A DNA stretch of 64,000 nucleotides, taken from Aquimarina sp. Aq78. GTDB lineage: Bacteria > Bacteroidota > Bacteroidia > Flavobacteriales > Flavobacteriaceae. The notes under the pieces are model-generated. The model searched no databases and was not told the DNA's origin. It saw only the letters and a program-made list of their open reading frames with translations. Numbering within the stretch: position 1 is the first letter of the stretch; every line of letters begins with the position of its first letter. A program made the position numbers and the translations under genes. Below, one piece after another: positions 9,944 to 19,098 of the stretch. Where the stretch lies: NCBI RefSeq assembly GCF_900299525.1, contig NZ_OMKA01000001.1, forward strand, positions 186,001 to 250,000. Reading direction: 5' to 3'.

Positions 9944-10636
9944 ATGCCTTTAAAAAAAATCAAAGTAATTGCTTTTGATGCAGACGATACGCTTTGGGTA
10001 AATGAGACTTTTTTTAGAAAAGCAGAGGATGAGTTTTGTACTTTGTTAGAAGAGTATTTATCCAAAGAAGAAGCAAATAAATTACTTTTTGATGTTGAAA
10101 TGCAAAACCTACCATTATATGGTTATGGGATCAAACCTTTTACACTTTCGTTAATAGAAGCGGCTATAAAAATTTCTAATGGAAATATGACGATTGATTT
10201 GGTGCAAAAGTTGATAGAAAAAGGAAAGGAAATGCTTCGGGAGCCCATAGAATTGATTGATGGAATTGATCAGACATTAGATCAATTATCTAAGAAGTAT
10301 CGCCTTGTAATGGCAACTAAAGGAGATTTGTTAGATCAGGAGCGAAAACTCATTAAATCTGGACTGGAAAATTATTTTCATCACATTGAAATTGTTTCTG
10401 ATAAAACAGAAAAACAATATAAAAAACTAGTAAAACATCTGGATATTACTGAAGATGAATTTTTAATGGTAGGTAACTCTTTAAAATCTGATGTCCTGCC
10501 GGTTTTAAATATTGGAGCACATGCATTTCATATTCCGTTTCATACTACCTGGGTACATGAAATGGTCGATGATAAAATAGATCACCCAAATTTTAGAAGT
10601 TTTGCAAAGGCTAGTGAGTTATTGCAAATATTATAA
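9944..10636 (+). CDS. HAD family hydrolase
   Basis: 230 residues. Motif I is VIAFDADDTLW with the nucleophile and acid Asp pair, motif II is the Thr in MATKGD, and motif IV appears as LMVGNSLKSD. The insert between motifs I and II is helical, giving the C1-cap form seen in haloacid-dehalogenase-like phosphatases. It probably hydrolyses a small phosphoester; the substrate cannot be told. It starts one base after the ettA stop codon and ends two bases before the CAT-like gene, pointing to translational coupling. Confidence 0.88.
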   Translation: MPLKKIKVIAFDADDTLWVNETFFRKAEDEFCTLLEEYLSKEEANKLLFDVEMQNLPLYGYGIKPFTLSLIEAAIKISNGNMTIDLVQKLIEKGKEMLREPIELIDGIDQTLDQLSKKYRLVMATKGDLLDQERKLIKSGLENYFHHIEIVSDKTEKQYKKLVKHLDITEDEFLMVGNSLKSDVLPVLNIGAHAFHIPFHTTWVHEMVDDKIDHPNFRSFAKASELLQIL

Positions 10637-10638
10637 AA

Positions 10639-11268
10639 ATGAAAACAAAACTAGATCTTACTACTTGGAACAGAAAAGAACATTTTGACTTTTTTGGTAG
10701 TTTTGATGAACCGTTCTTTGGGATAACAACAACTGTAGATTTTACATTAGGATACCAAAAGATAGAAGATCTGGGGTATCCTTATTTTTTGTTTTACCTC
10801 TACAAATCCCTTCATGCTGCAAATTCAATTGAAGCATTTAGATATCGTATAGAGGATAATCAAGTGTTTGTATATGATAAAATACATGCATCACCAACTA
10901 TAGGGAGAGAAGATCATACATTTGGATTTTCATTTATGGAGTATGATGATGATTTTGATATGTTTTGTAATAAAGCACAACAAGAAATTGAAGCTGTTAA
11001 AAAAAGTACAGGATTGCGACATACAGATAATGCCAAGCGTATAGATACGATTCACTATTCATCTATTCCCTGGTATAATTTTACTGGACTTACACATGCT
11101 AGACATTTTCAGTTTAAGGATAGTGTTCCTAAAATTTCTTTTGGAAGATATACCAAAGAAAACGGTAGATTAAGTTTACCAATTGCTATTAATGTACATC
11201 ATGGACTTATGGACGGATACCATATTGGCCTTTATCTCGAAGAGTTTCAGCGGTTATTGAATGAATAG
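10639..11268 (+). CDS. Chloramphenicol acetyltransferase-like (CatA family) protein
   Basis: 209 residues, close to the usual 210-220 of type A CAT. The catalytic motif HHxxxDG is present near the C-terminus as VHHGLMDGYH, and the conserved N-terminal WNRKEHFDFF stretch is recognisable. CAT enzymes are trimers that move acetyl from acetyl-CoA to a hydroxyl. Chromosomal flavobacterial members in an ettA operon need not confer chloramphenicol resistance; the native acceptor may differ. It is the third gene of the ettA-HAD-CAT unit and is closed by a strong hairpin. Base composition is like its neighbours, so recent acquisition is not indicated. Confidence 0.85.
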   Translation: MKTKLDLTTWNRKEHFDFFGSFDEPFFGITTTVDFTLGYQKIEDLGYPYFLFYLYKSLHAANSIEAFRYRIEDNQVFVYDKIHASPTIGREDHTFGFSFMEYDDDFDMFCNKAQQEIEAVKKSTGLRHTDNAKRIDTIHYSSIPWYNFTGLTHARHFQFKDSVPKISFGRYTKENGRLSLPIAINVHHGLMDGYHIGLYLEEFQRLLNE

Positions 11269-11321
11269 TGTATTTCTTTATCCTAAAAATGATTCTTTAA
11301 GACCGTAATCATTATAGAAAA

Positions 11322-11360
11322 ACAAAAGCCTTACTTTTAAATGTAAGGCTTTTGTTTTTA
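11322..11360 (+). terminator. Terminator between convergent genes (CAT-like and DUF3050)
   Basis: Perfect 13-bp stem: ACAAAAGCCTTAC (11322-11334) with GTAAGGCTTTTGT (11343-11355), then a T-rich run. The A-rich left arm lets it work for the minus-strand gene as well, so it probably ends both transcripts. Confidence 0.85.
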
Positions 11361-11365
11361 TTGTT

Positions 11366-12151
11366 TTAGGTACTGAATATAAGCTTTTTCTTCTGGATTA
11401 AATCAGAAATGCAATCCCATAACTTAATTCTTTGAATTAATGATCTCTTGGCGACTTGCAAAGCTTCTTCCCACTTTTTTGAATCATTGCCACATAATTG
11501 AGAAATCATTTCTAATGAAAGCGGTCCATGTTCATCTCCATCAAGTTCGATATGCCTTTCTAAGTAGTACGTTAGTTTGTTATACAGTTTGTTTTCTAAG
11601 TCGGATTTTTTCAATATTTCAATAAACATATCAGGAATTACATCTTCTCTACCAAAGGTGAATGCAGAAGCAATACGATGTGGTTCTCCTGTTTCTATAA
11701 TTTCGAAAGAAAACTTAACAAAATCTATTACGTGTTGGTGGATATGTAATTGACTTAATGCATCATTAACATCATTTCCGGATTCAATTAAATCAATTAA
11801 CGAATCAATTTTGGATGTATCAGCTTTCATCTGTTTCATGGCATCTAAATACATTTCAAAATGACTTTTGGGCTCTCCTAATTCATTAATGTCACTTTCT
11901 TCTGCATATACTATTTCATTTATAAATCTTGATAGTACAGGGTTTTTTCTTGGGGTCCATGGAGTAGTGGTGTTAGTTAATTTAACCTGTATTGCTTTTA
12001 ATAAAGACATGAAATCCCAAACTGCGAAAACATGGTTTTCCATAAATATTTTTATATCATTAATATGATCTAAATTTTTATAGAGTTTGTGATTTTGTAA
12101 TTGTGCTCTTAAATCAAAAAGTTCATTTTCTATATGTTGCAACCTATTCAT
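11366..12151 (-). CDS. DUF3050 family protein
   Basis: 261 residues, all-helical in appearance, matching the DUF3050 family (for example the stretch [16 protein letters not shown] and the [13 protein letters not shown] segment). The family is related to heme-oxygenase-like folds, and its conserved His and Glu residues ([30 protein letters not shown]) could bind metal; that chemistry is an inference. Its activity is not known. It lies on the same strand as, and 334 bases downstream of, a histidine decarboxylase gene, which raises the possibility of a joint pathway, although the gap argues against simple coupling. Confidence 0.8.
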   Translation of the reverse strand: MNRLQHIENELFDLRAQLQNHKLYKNLDHINDIKIFMENHVFAVWDFMSLLKAIQVKLTNTTTPWTPRKNPVLSRFINEIVYAEESDINELGEPKSHFEMYLDAMKQMKADTSKIDSLIDLIESGNDVNDALSQLHIHQHVIDFVKFSFEIIETGEPHRIASAFTFGREDVIPDMFIEILKKSDLENKLYNKLTYYLERHIELDGDEHGPLSLEMISQLCGNDSKKWEEALQVAKRSLIQRIKLWDCISDLIQKKKLIFST

Positions 12152-12485
12152 AATGTATACATTCTATTTTGCTATTTCATGTTAGTTATTCTAATCAAAG
12201 AAAAATTTTAAAGCTGTGTTTTTTACTGGCGCAAAAATAATATAAAAACAGAATACCACCGCATATAGCGGTGGTACTTGCAATGATAAATCATTTTAAT
12301 ATAGGAAAGTATTGTTGAATTATATTAAATAGTGAATGGGATATTCTATATAAGAAATAACAACATACTTTTACACAAATTCATTGACGAAAATACCATA
12401 AAATCGTATGTTTATTTATGAAATAATCATTACAATTTGTAATACCCCATTCTATTATGTTATAATCGCATAATTCAATTTTATA
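12152..12485. other. Intergenic region with a perfect hairpin between hdc and DUF3050
   Basis: TACCACCGC (12254-12262) and GCGGTGGTA (12268-12276) form a 9-bp GC-rich stem with a five-base loop. There is no T tract on either side, so it may be a processing or regulatory structure rather than a terminator. The rest is AT-rich with no gene seen. Confidence 0.5.
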
Positions 12486-13607
12486 TTAGACAGTGCACAT
12501 TTCAACTTCCATATCTGCTATAAAGTTATCAATTTGTTCATAAGATACATTGGGCATACAAATGATATGAGATTGCCCATTTTCTGTTGCTAATTGCCAT
12601 TTGTTTATAATTTTAGGGCTAGGAGCAGGGAAAATTATGGTAATGGCATTGAGGTTTCTCCAGGCTTCAATTCCAAGGTTTTTTAGTTTACTTTCTGTAT
12701 AAGAAGCCACGGCCAAACTATGTTCTGTACGTTTTTTGAACCCTTCGATTCCTAATTTTTTTATAGCATACCATAAAAATAATGGAGTATGTCCATTTCT
12801 TGATCCGGTTATCGTAGCATCAGAACTACCTATATATGCTATTCTTCTTGCAATTCGGTCTCTATTATCTTTTTTTACAATAACCACACCCGATGGCATT
12901 GGAGATCCTATAAATTTATGTCCACTGATTGAGATGCTATCTATACCATCCTCAAAATCAAATTGAGGCCGTGGAGTAACAAACGGAGCAAAACCACCCG
13001 CCAGAGCAGCATCTGCATGAATGTAATGCTTCTCTATAGCCATATCTTCCAAAATTCCTTTAATTTTTTTGGTATTGTCTTTAGCTTCAGTCATTGTAGT
13101 ACCAATATTCGCAACTACTATTGCTGGTCTATGTCTGTTGTAGCCAATAGCTTCTTTTAAGTCGTTATAATCCATCTCACCGTTTGGGAGTGATTTTATA
13201 ATTACATGATTGATATTGAGTAGGGTTACATTTTTTTGAATACTATAATGTGTAGCTTCAGAAAAATAAACCATTCCTTTTGGATATAACTCTCTCGCTA
13301 CATAAAGACTGTACAGATTTCCTTCAGAGCCACCATTGGTTACATATCCCCAAATATCATTTTCATGCGCTCTAAATAACCCGGCAAAGAAATTTACAAC
13401 TTCACGTTCCATAGCTCTCGAATCTACGCGATATGTAGATTCGCTAAATGGATCTCCTAAATTATTTAAAGGAAATTGAAGAAATGGCATTAATTCTGAA
13501 TAATCGAAGTCTTTTGAAACTGGGTATCCTAAAAAGTTTTTTGTTGTACTTTTGATACTATAATATAATTCTTCAAGCTGTTGTTGCTCTGTAGTGTGTA
13601 ATTTCAT
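12486..13607 (-). CDS. hdc: Pyridoxal-phosphate-dependent histidine decarboxylase
   Basis: 373 residues, the length of Gram-negative PLP-type histidine decarboxylases (about 375-385). The PLP lysine is in SISGHKFIGSPMP, preceded by the cofactor Asp segment HADAALAGGF, and the substrate-side motif GYVTNGGSEGNLYSLYVAR is intact. The reaction converts L-histidine to histamine and CO2. Related enzymes supply histamine for siderophores in some bacteria, but no siderophore synthetase is in this window. Other decarboxylases of the same fold-type group (aromatic amino acids) are usually longer, so histidine is the best call. Confidence 0.85.
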   Translation of the reverse strand: MKLHTTEQQQLEELYYSIKSTTKNFLGYPVSKDFDYSELMPFLQFPLNNLGDPFSESTYRVDSRAMEREVVNFFAGLFRAHENDIWGYVTNGGSEGNLYSLYVARELYPKGMVYFSEATHYSIQKNVTLLNINHVIIKSLPNGEMDYNDLKEAIGYNRHRPAIVVANIGTTMTEAKDNTKKIKGILEDMAIEKHYIHADAALAGGFAPFVTPRPQFDFEDGIDSISISGHKFIGSPMPSGVVIVKKDNRDRIARRIAYIGSSDATITGSRNGHTPLFLWYAIKKLGIEGFKKRTEHSLAVASYTESKLKNLGIEAWRNLNAITIIFPAPSPKIINKWQLATENGQSHIICMPNVSYEQIDNFIADMEVEMCTV

Positions 13608-13868
13608 AATAGGCTTAATAATTTGTTCAAAATTACATGTGTAAGACTAATATTCTAAATTATATGATAAAATAGGGATATTAATCTGTTTTGGTATCTT
13701 TTAAAAGATTTTAATTCTATTGCTGCATTGTTTGTGTACTCTTTTTAGAATATCATTCTTGTAGATATTTTGCTTTTACGAAGTGTAAAGGGAAGATAGA
13801 ATTACACTATAAGAATAAAATAGAGTATTTGATCCAAAATAACTTAAAATGGTAATGGTAAAGTGCAT

Positions 13869-14459
13869 TTATAAAGTGTATAATTCTTTAACTTCTCCGG
13901 CTTCCATTTCATCTAAATTGATAGTGCCAACTCGTACGCGTACTAATCGCAATGTGGGGAAACCAACAGCCGATGTCATTTTTCGTACTTGACGAAATTT
14001 TCCTTCTTGTAATGTGATAGAGACCCAACTAGTCGGCCCGTGCCTATCATCGCGTATTTTTTTTGGTCTTTCAGGAAGTTTGGGAATAGTCGCTAATTTA
14101 GAAGCTTTACAAGGGGCAGTGGTGTATTTTTTTCCTTCAAAACCAATTTCCACTCCTTTTCTTAACAATTCAATTGCATCTATAGTGATGTCTCCATTTA
14201 CCTGGGCATAGTATTCTTTTTCTACTTTACCACTACAGATGTGATTACTTGTTTTTCCGTCTGTAGTGAGTAATAATAGTCCTTCGGATTTTTCATCCAG
14301 TCGTCCAATAGCCATTATTCCTTCTGGAAAATCATATAACTCTCCTAGTAGTTTCTTTGAATTTTGTTTTTGTCCGTTATTAATAAACTGGCTTAAATAG
14401 CCATAAGGTTTATAAATAGCGAAATGTTTATGACTTTGTTTATTGGTATTATTTTCCAT
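13869..14459 (-). CDS. rRNA pseudouridine synthase of the RsuA/RluE type
   Basis: 196 residues, without an N-terminal S4 domain, as in RluE. The catalytic Asp is in GRLDEKSEGLLLLT, preceded by the KPYGYLSQF start of the family and followed by EGKFRQVRKMTSAVGFPTLRLVR, which matches the RNA-contacting segment. Such enzymes isomerise one uridine in rRNA; RluE acts on 23S U2457 (E. coli numbering). Divergent to the cold-shock-domain gene. The site modified here is inferred from family resemblance only. Confidence 0.87.
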   Translation of the reverse strand: MENNTNKQSHKHFAIYKPYGYLSQFINNGQKQNSKKLLGELYDFPEGIMAIGRLDEKSEGLLLLTTDGKTSNHICSGKVEKEYYAQVNGDITIDAIELLRKGVEIGFEGKKYTTAPCKASKLATIPKLPERPKKIRDDRHGPTSWVSITLQEGKFRQVRKMTSAVGFPTLRLVRVRVGTINLDEMEAGEVKELYTL

Positions 14460-14596
14460 TCAAAAGTTATAGAAATTGCTGTTTTAGAGGTGAAAAAATG
14501 AGTTTTCGAATTTACGAATTTAGTTTTATCAAAGGTTAAATTTCATATAGAACGATGAATCAGGCAAATACTTTTCTGAAATTAAAAATGAAAACT

Positions 14597-14604
14597 TATC
14601 TTTG
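14597..14604 (+). promoter_or_regulatory. Probable promoter with long leader for the cold-shock-domain gene
   Basis: TATCTTTG matches the Bacteroidota -7 box TAnnTTTG. A TTTTC near 14572 could serve as the -33 box. Transcription would start near 14611 and leave a leader of about 178 bases before the ATG at 14789, a length often seen for cold-inducible genes whose leader folding controls translation. The rest of the 14460-14788 interval shows no gene. Confidence 0.45.
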
Positions 14605-14788
14605 TAGAAATTTCAATACATCGATATTTATATATCAGGCGTATATGTTATTGCAACCACTGGGTAAATTATTCGGTAAATCAATCTTAGAAATTGCTAT
14701 TTTCCAATCATTCGTTTAGTATTTCAATGACAACCTCCGTATTTTAGGTTAAAAAATAGGTTTAATAAAAAAACAGTATAAAGAGCGA

Positions 14789-15238
14789 ATGGCAAAATCA
14801 CAACAGACTTTTAGTAAAATTGAAAAAGAGAAAAAGAAGTTAAAAAAGAGAGAAGAAAAGCAGAAAAAGAAAGAGGAGCGTAAAGCTAATTCTAATAAAG
14901 GTAATGGACTGGATAGTATGATTGCTTATGTTGATGAAAATGGATATACTACCGATACTCCTCCGGATCCGACCAAAAAGAAAAAAATCAAAGCAGAGAA
15001 TATTGAAATCGGAGTTCCTAAAAGAGAAAAGGAAGAATTTGACCCGGTAAGAAAAGGGAAAGTTGCATTTTTTAACGATTCTAAGGGATATGGTTTTATT
15101 AATGACGAAGAAACTCAGGAGCGATATTTTGTGCATGTGAATGGCTTGATGCAAGAGGTAAAAGAAAATGATAAAGTATCTTTTGAGCTTGAGCGTGGTC
15201 AGAAAGGAATGAATGCGGTTAGAGTAAAAAAAATATAG
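14789..15238 (+). CDS. Cold-shock-domain protein with a basic N-terminal extension
   Basis: 149 residues. The C-terminal ~65 residues are a cold-shock domain: KGKVAFFNDSKGYGFI includes the RNP1 motif and RYFVHV the RNP2 motif, although the second is diverged from the usual VFVHF. The first ~45 residues are almost pure Lys/Glu/Arg (KKLKKREEKQKKKEERK), which should form a charged helix or coiled coil and bind nucleic acid. Such proteins act as single-stranded RNA or DNA chaperones. A long leader and a strong terminator frame it as a single-gene transcript. Confidence 0.87.
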   Translation: MAKSQQTFSKIEKEKKKLKKREEKQKKKEERKANSNKGNGLDSMIAYVDENGYTTDTPPDPTKKKKIKAENIEIGVPKREKEEFDPVRKGKVAFFNDSKGYGFINDEETQERYFVHVNGLMQEVKENDKVSFELERGQKGMNAVRVKKI

Positions 15239-15284
15239 TTACTATAATAATGTAATGATTTTTTATAATCATATATAAATAATT

Positions 15285-15315
15285 AAAAGGTCTGCATGTA
15301 TTGCAGACCTTTTTA
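15285..15315 (+). terminator. Terminator after the cold-shock-domain gene
   Basis: Perfect stem AAAAGGTCTGCA (15285-15296) and TGCAGACCTTTT (15302-15313) with a T run. The symmetric A and T ends let it serve the convergent MBL-fold gene too. Confidence 0.85.
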
Positions 15316-15350
15316 ATGTTAGATTATTTATTAGCACAAACGATGCTAAA

Positions 15351-16154
15351 CTACTTAGTGTTGTTGGGATACCAGTCTAATTGAATCACTTCTATATCAG
15401 GATTTTTAGACACCAGTTCTTTAAACTTTACAACATCACTTAATCCTTCGGTTCCTCGATAATGATACGGATATACTTGCTTAGGTTTAAATTCAAGAAC
15501 AGCACTCGCGGCACTTTCTACTGTCATAGTATACGGTAAATTCATGCATACAAATGCCATATCTATGTATTGTAATGCTCTCATTTCAGGAATATCTTCT
15601 GTATCTCCCGAAAAATAGAGTCGTTTCTTTCCTAAAGTGATTATGTAACCATTGCCTCTACCTTTATCATGAAATTTTAAAGCCTCTTCTCTTAGATTGT
15701 ACATAGGGACAGCCTCAATAGATATGCCTTGTACCTCTTTTGTTTCTCCGTTATTAAGAATAATCAGGTGATCTGTATATTGTGCAGGAAGTTTTTCGGC
15801 TACTGCCTGGGGTGCAATAATTTCGGCGTTTGATAAATCCAGGCTATCCAAAGTTTCAATATCCATATGGTCGCCATGTATATCTGTGATGAGTACCAGG
15901 TCTGCGAGTTTCTTGTCTTTAAAAGCTTTGGCTCCTCCTGCCGGATCTATATAAATAGTTTTCTCTTTCCATTCTAAAATAGTTGTAGCATGGATTATTG
16001 GGTCGATAGTAATATCACTTACTGGTTTTTTGGGTATTTCTTGGGGAGTTTCGGTAATAGTTTCATTGCTTTCTTCGGTATCTTCATTTTTTTGCGATTT
16101 ACAGTTCAAAAAAATAAGACATACCAAGGTAATGAATACGGGGGAAAGTTTCAT
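15351..16154 (-). CDS. MBL-fold metallo-hydrolase, predicted lipoprotein
   Basis: 267 residues. The N-terminus (MKLSPVFITLVCLIFLNC) is a lipoprotein signal with Cys18, followed by a Glu/Thr-rich linker, then an MBL fold. The metal motif is present as ITDIHGDHMD (HxxDH-like), and later His and Asp ligands appear in FSGDTEDIPE and YPYHYRG. It resembles the UlaG/YtkL-like branch often annotated as Zn-dependent hydrolases of the beta-lactamase fold. The lipid anchor implies an envelope location, unusual for UlaG-type cytosolic enzymes. The substrate is unknown. Confidence 0.83.
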   Translation of the reverse strand: MKLSPVFITLVCLIFLNCKSQKNEDTEESNETITETPQEIPKKPVSDITIDPIIHATTILEWKEKTIYIDPAGGAKAFKDKKLADLVLITDIHGDHMDIETLDSLDLSNAEIIAPQAVAEKLPAQYTDHLIILNNGETKEVQGISIEAVPMYNLREEALKFHDKGRGNGYIITLGKKRLYFSGDTEDIPEMRALQYIDMAFVCMNLPYTMTVESAASAVLEFKPKQVYPYHYRGTEGLSDVVKFKELVSKNPDIEVIQLDWYPNNTK

Positions 16155-16375
16155 GAGATGGTGATTTTTGTGATTAATTAGATCTAAAAGATAAGAATAA
16201 TGGACGAGATAGGTGAAATAGGTAGTGTTATACTGAGTAGATAAAGTAATTGCTATAGGTTAGTTTTTATGTAATATAGTGTAACAGAGTGTAAAGCAAA
16301 GAAGGTGGGAATATACTATTGATTACATATTGGTAACTTCTCTTTTAGCTTTTTTTTGTTTTTAGAGATTTTGGG

Positions 16376-17131
16376 CTAGTTATCTATCCATAATTTAATC
16401 GCCATAGCAATAACCATGATGATCAAAAATACTTTAACCAAACCATCACCTTTTTTAACAGACCATCTGCTAGCTATCCATCCACCCGTGGCGTTTCCTA
16501 TAGCAAGAACAAAACCATAGAGGTAATCGATCTGATTATTATACGCAAAAATGGCTAATGCTCCAATGGTATAAATAAAAACAACCAATACTTTGACAGC
16601 ATTTGATGTAACAAGGTTTAAGTAATTTATAGAGGTTAATGCTAATAAGATAAATATCCCTACACCTGCCTGAATAAACCCACCGTAGACTCCAATAAAG
16701 AAAAAAGCGAGAATGGATATCCAAAGATGTTTGCTATGTGTTCTTTCTATTACATTTTGAAGGTCTACTTTAGGTTTAAAAACCATAAAAAGGACTACGA
16801 TAACCATTACAATTGCAAGGATTTTATTAAATGTATCCCCTTTGATATCAATTGCAATCTGGGCTCCAATCAATGATCCAACAAGAGCGGATATTCCCAG
16901 ATAAATTCCAAAAGAACCTGGTTTGATTCCTTTGCTTCTAAAACCAGCAATCGAAGAGATAGATTGAATAAAAACCCCTATACGATTTGTGCCATTAGCA
17001 ACGGCAGGAGGGAGTCCCATAAAAATTAACATAGGTAAGGTAAGTAAAGAACCACCGCCAGCTATAGTGTTAATTACTCCTGCTATAAACCCAATAATTG
17101 CTAAAATGAAAAGAAGTAATGTTTCGTTCAT
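16376..17131 (-). CDS. TauE/SafE family sulfite exporter-like membrane protein
   Basis: 251 residues, seven to eight predicted membrane segments, with the two family repeats GFIAGVINTIAGGGSLLTLP near the N-terminus and GVYGGFIQAGVGIFILLAL in the middle. The family moves sulfite, sulfoacetate or other small organic anions out of the cell. It is divergent from a SulP-type anion transporter gene that begins about 210 bases away, which suggests a shared role in sulfur-oxyanion handling. The actual substrate is an inference. Confidence 0.87.
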   Translation of the reverse strand: MNETLLLFILAIIGFIAGVINTIAGGGSLLTLPMLIFMGLPPAVANGTNRIGVFIQSISSIAGFRSKGIKPGSFGIYLGISALVGSLIGAQIAIDIKGDTFNKILAIVMVIVVLFMVFKPKVDLQNVIERTHSKHLWISILAFFFIGVYGGFIQAGVGIFILLALTSINYLNLVTSNAVKVLVVFIYTIGALAIFAYNNQIDYLYGFVLAIGNATGGWIASRWSVKKGDGLVKVFLIIMVIAMAIKLWIDN

Positions 17132-17340
17132 AGAGTTTTTTGAAAAAATACTAAGAAAAAGTAAACTATGTTGGCGTCAAAAATAGGAAAATCTCTATAA
17201 TGAGTCTGGCAAAAATTAATTATTTCTATTAAGATAGGATGAATTAAAATTTAAATAGATGAATTATAAATTCTTTTGGTATAACTTCTTAAACTGTTGT
17301 AGATTTACCTAATAAATCAAAAACCTTCAGCAACGTTAAA

Positions 17341-19089
17341 AAGTTATATAAAATAATTCCGTTTCTTCAGATTTTTAAGGATAAAAAGTATAATAGCTCT
17401 TTCTTTAAAGCAGATTGTATTGCTGGTATCACTGTAGGAGTTATCCTTATACCACAAGCGATTGCTTATGCATTGCTTATGGGAGTGCCTCCGATTTATG
17501 GTTTATATGCATGCTTGATTCCTTTATTGCTTTATGCTTTTTTTGGAACATCCAGGCAGCTAAGTATAGGACCGGTAGCTGTTACTGCAATTTTAGTAAT
17601 GAGCGGGGTGAGCCAACTTGCAGATCCATTTACAGAGAAGTTTGTAGAATTGGTTTTGTTTACCGGTTTCTTGATTGGAGTACTACAGATTATTATGAGT
17701 GCGTTACGTATGGGGTTTTTGGTAAATCTAATTTCCCAACCTGTAATTTCGGGATTTATCTCTGCAGCAGCGATAATTATCATTATTTCTCAATTGGATC
17801 AAGGATTGGGGATTAGCATTCCAGATTTTAAATACACGCATCAGACAATTTGGTATGCTATTAGCCACTTTTCTGAAGTAAATTGGATTACACTAGGGAT
17901 TTGTTTGTGCTCTATTGTGGTTATTAATTTACTTAAAAAATGGAAACGGTCGTTTCCGGGTGCCCTTACCGTGCTTGTGATTACAACTTTTGTAGCCTAT
18001 ATTTTTGACTTAAATGCAAAAGGATTGTCGATTATAAAAGATGTGCCCAGTGGGCTTCCTTTTTTTAGTATTCCAAATATGGATTATGATACAATGGTTG
18101 CGCTTATTCCATCAGTATTGACTGTCACTTTTATTGGGTATGTTGGAAGTATTGGGATTGCTAAATCTATAGAAATGAAAAACAGGGATCACATTATACG
18201 CCCTAATCAAGAATTATTTGCTCTAGGAATCGCTAAAGTGATTGGTGCTTTTTTTCAGGCGGTACCTTCTTCTGGAAGTTATAGCAGAACAGCAATTAAT
18301 GACGAGGCAGGAGGGAAGACTACTGTATCATCTATTATAGCTGCGCTAATGGTGATATTTTCTTTGTTGTTTCTCACGACATTTTTTTATTATATCCCAA
18401 AAGCAACTCTTGCGGCAATTATATTAGTTTCTGTATTTGGATTGATTAATTTTAATGAAGCAAAATATTTGTTTCGACTTAGGAGACGAGATTTTATTGT
18501 AATGATTATTACCTTTTTTGGAACATTGATTTTTGGAGTAGAAAACGGAATCTTTATCGGGGTGATATTGTCGTTTGTTTTTCTACAGTATTACAGTGCT
18601 CGCCCTCATATTGCCGAATTGGTAAACATACCAGGTACCAAATATTACAGAAATATCAATAGATTTCCAGATGCAACACAATCAGATGCATATTTAATTA
18701 TTAGGTTTGATAATCAATTATATTTTGGTAATTCAAGTTATTTTAAAGATACTATCCTGGCCTATGTTTCTGATCGTAAACCATTACCAGAGTTTCTAAT
18801 CCTTGATAATACAAATATGCATGATATAGATAGTACAGGTCTTCATGTGCTAGATGATATCCAGCAATACCTTGATGATATAGGAATTCAATTGTTAATG
18901 GTAGGTACAATAGGTCCAGTTCGAGATTTTCTAAAACGATCTGGTTTTACAGATAGATTAGGTGCGACCTATTATTATTTGACAATCTCTGATGCAGTAG
19001 ATCATGCAGAAAACCAAACTGCTGAACATAAAGAAATCCACGAAGCAGCAGTACAATTTAATAAGAAAAGAAAGTCTTTTTTAGATTAA
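17341..19089 (+). CDS. SulP family inorganic anion transporter with STAS domain, start codon uncertain
   Basis: The membrane part has about 10-12 segments with the family signature PPIYGLYACLIPLLLYAFFGTSRQLSIGP, split here as PPIYGLYACLIPL and GTSRQLSIGP, and a C-terminal STAS domain (about the last 130 residues, with the LDNTNMHDIDSTGL segment). The family carries sulfate, bicarbonate or related anions. SulP-like coding extends upstream of the first standard start (TTG at 17473): residues KLYKIIPFLQIFKDKK and FFKADCIAGITVGVILIPQA are in frame from 17341. But there is no ATG, GTG or TTG between the in-frame stop at 17290 and 17473. A TTG start would remove part of the first membrane segment. 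The start given here is where family-like sequence begins. ATT at 17356, or a lost start codon, are the options. Confidence 0.8.
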   Translation, partial: KLYKIIPFLQIFKDKKYNSSFFKADCIAGITVGVILIPQAIAYALLMGVPPIYGLYACLIPLLLYAFFGTSRQLSIGPVAVTAILVMSGVSQLADPFTEKFVELVLFTGFLIGVLQIIMSALRMGFLVNLISQPVISGFISAAAIIIIISQLDQGLGISIPDFKYTHQTIWYAISHFSEVNWITLGICLCSIVVINLLKKWKRSFPGALTVLVITTFVAYIFDLNAKGLSIIKDVPSGLPFFSIPNMDYDTMVALIPSVLTVTFIGYVGSIGIAKSIEMKNRDHIIRPNQELFALGIAKVIGAFFQAVPSSGSYSRTAINDEAGGKTTVSSIIAALMVIFSLLFLTTFFYYIPKATLAAIILVSVFGLINFNEAKYLFRLRRRDFIVMIITFFGTLIFGVENGIFIGVILSFVFLQYYSARPHIAELVNIPGTKYYRNINRFPDATQSDAYLIIRFDNQLYFGNSSYFKDTILAYVSDRKPLPEFLILDNTNMHDIDSTGLHVLDDIQQYLDDIGIQLLMVGTIGPVRDFLKRSGFTDRLGATYYYLTISDAVDHAENQTAEHKEIHEAAVQFNKKRKSFLD

Positions 19090-19098
19090 GGTTACTTT

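Noticed and set aside
10639..11268. Acquired antibiotic resistance gene
   Set aside because: The CAT-like gene sits in a native-looking ettA operon with local base composition, so resistance is not implied.
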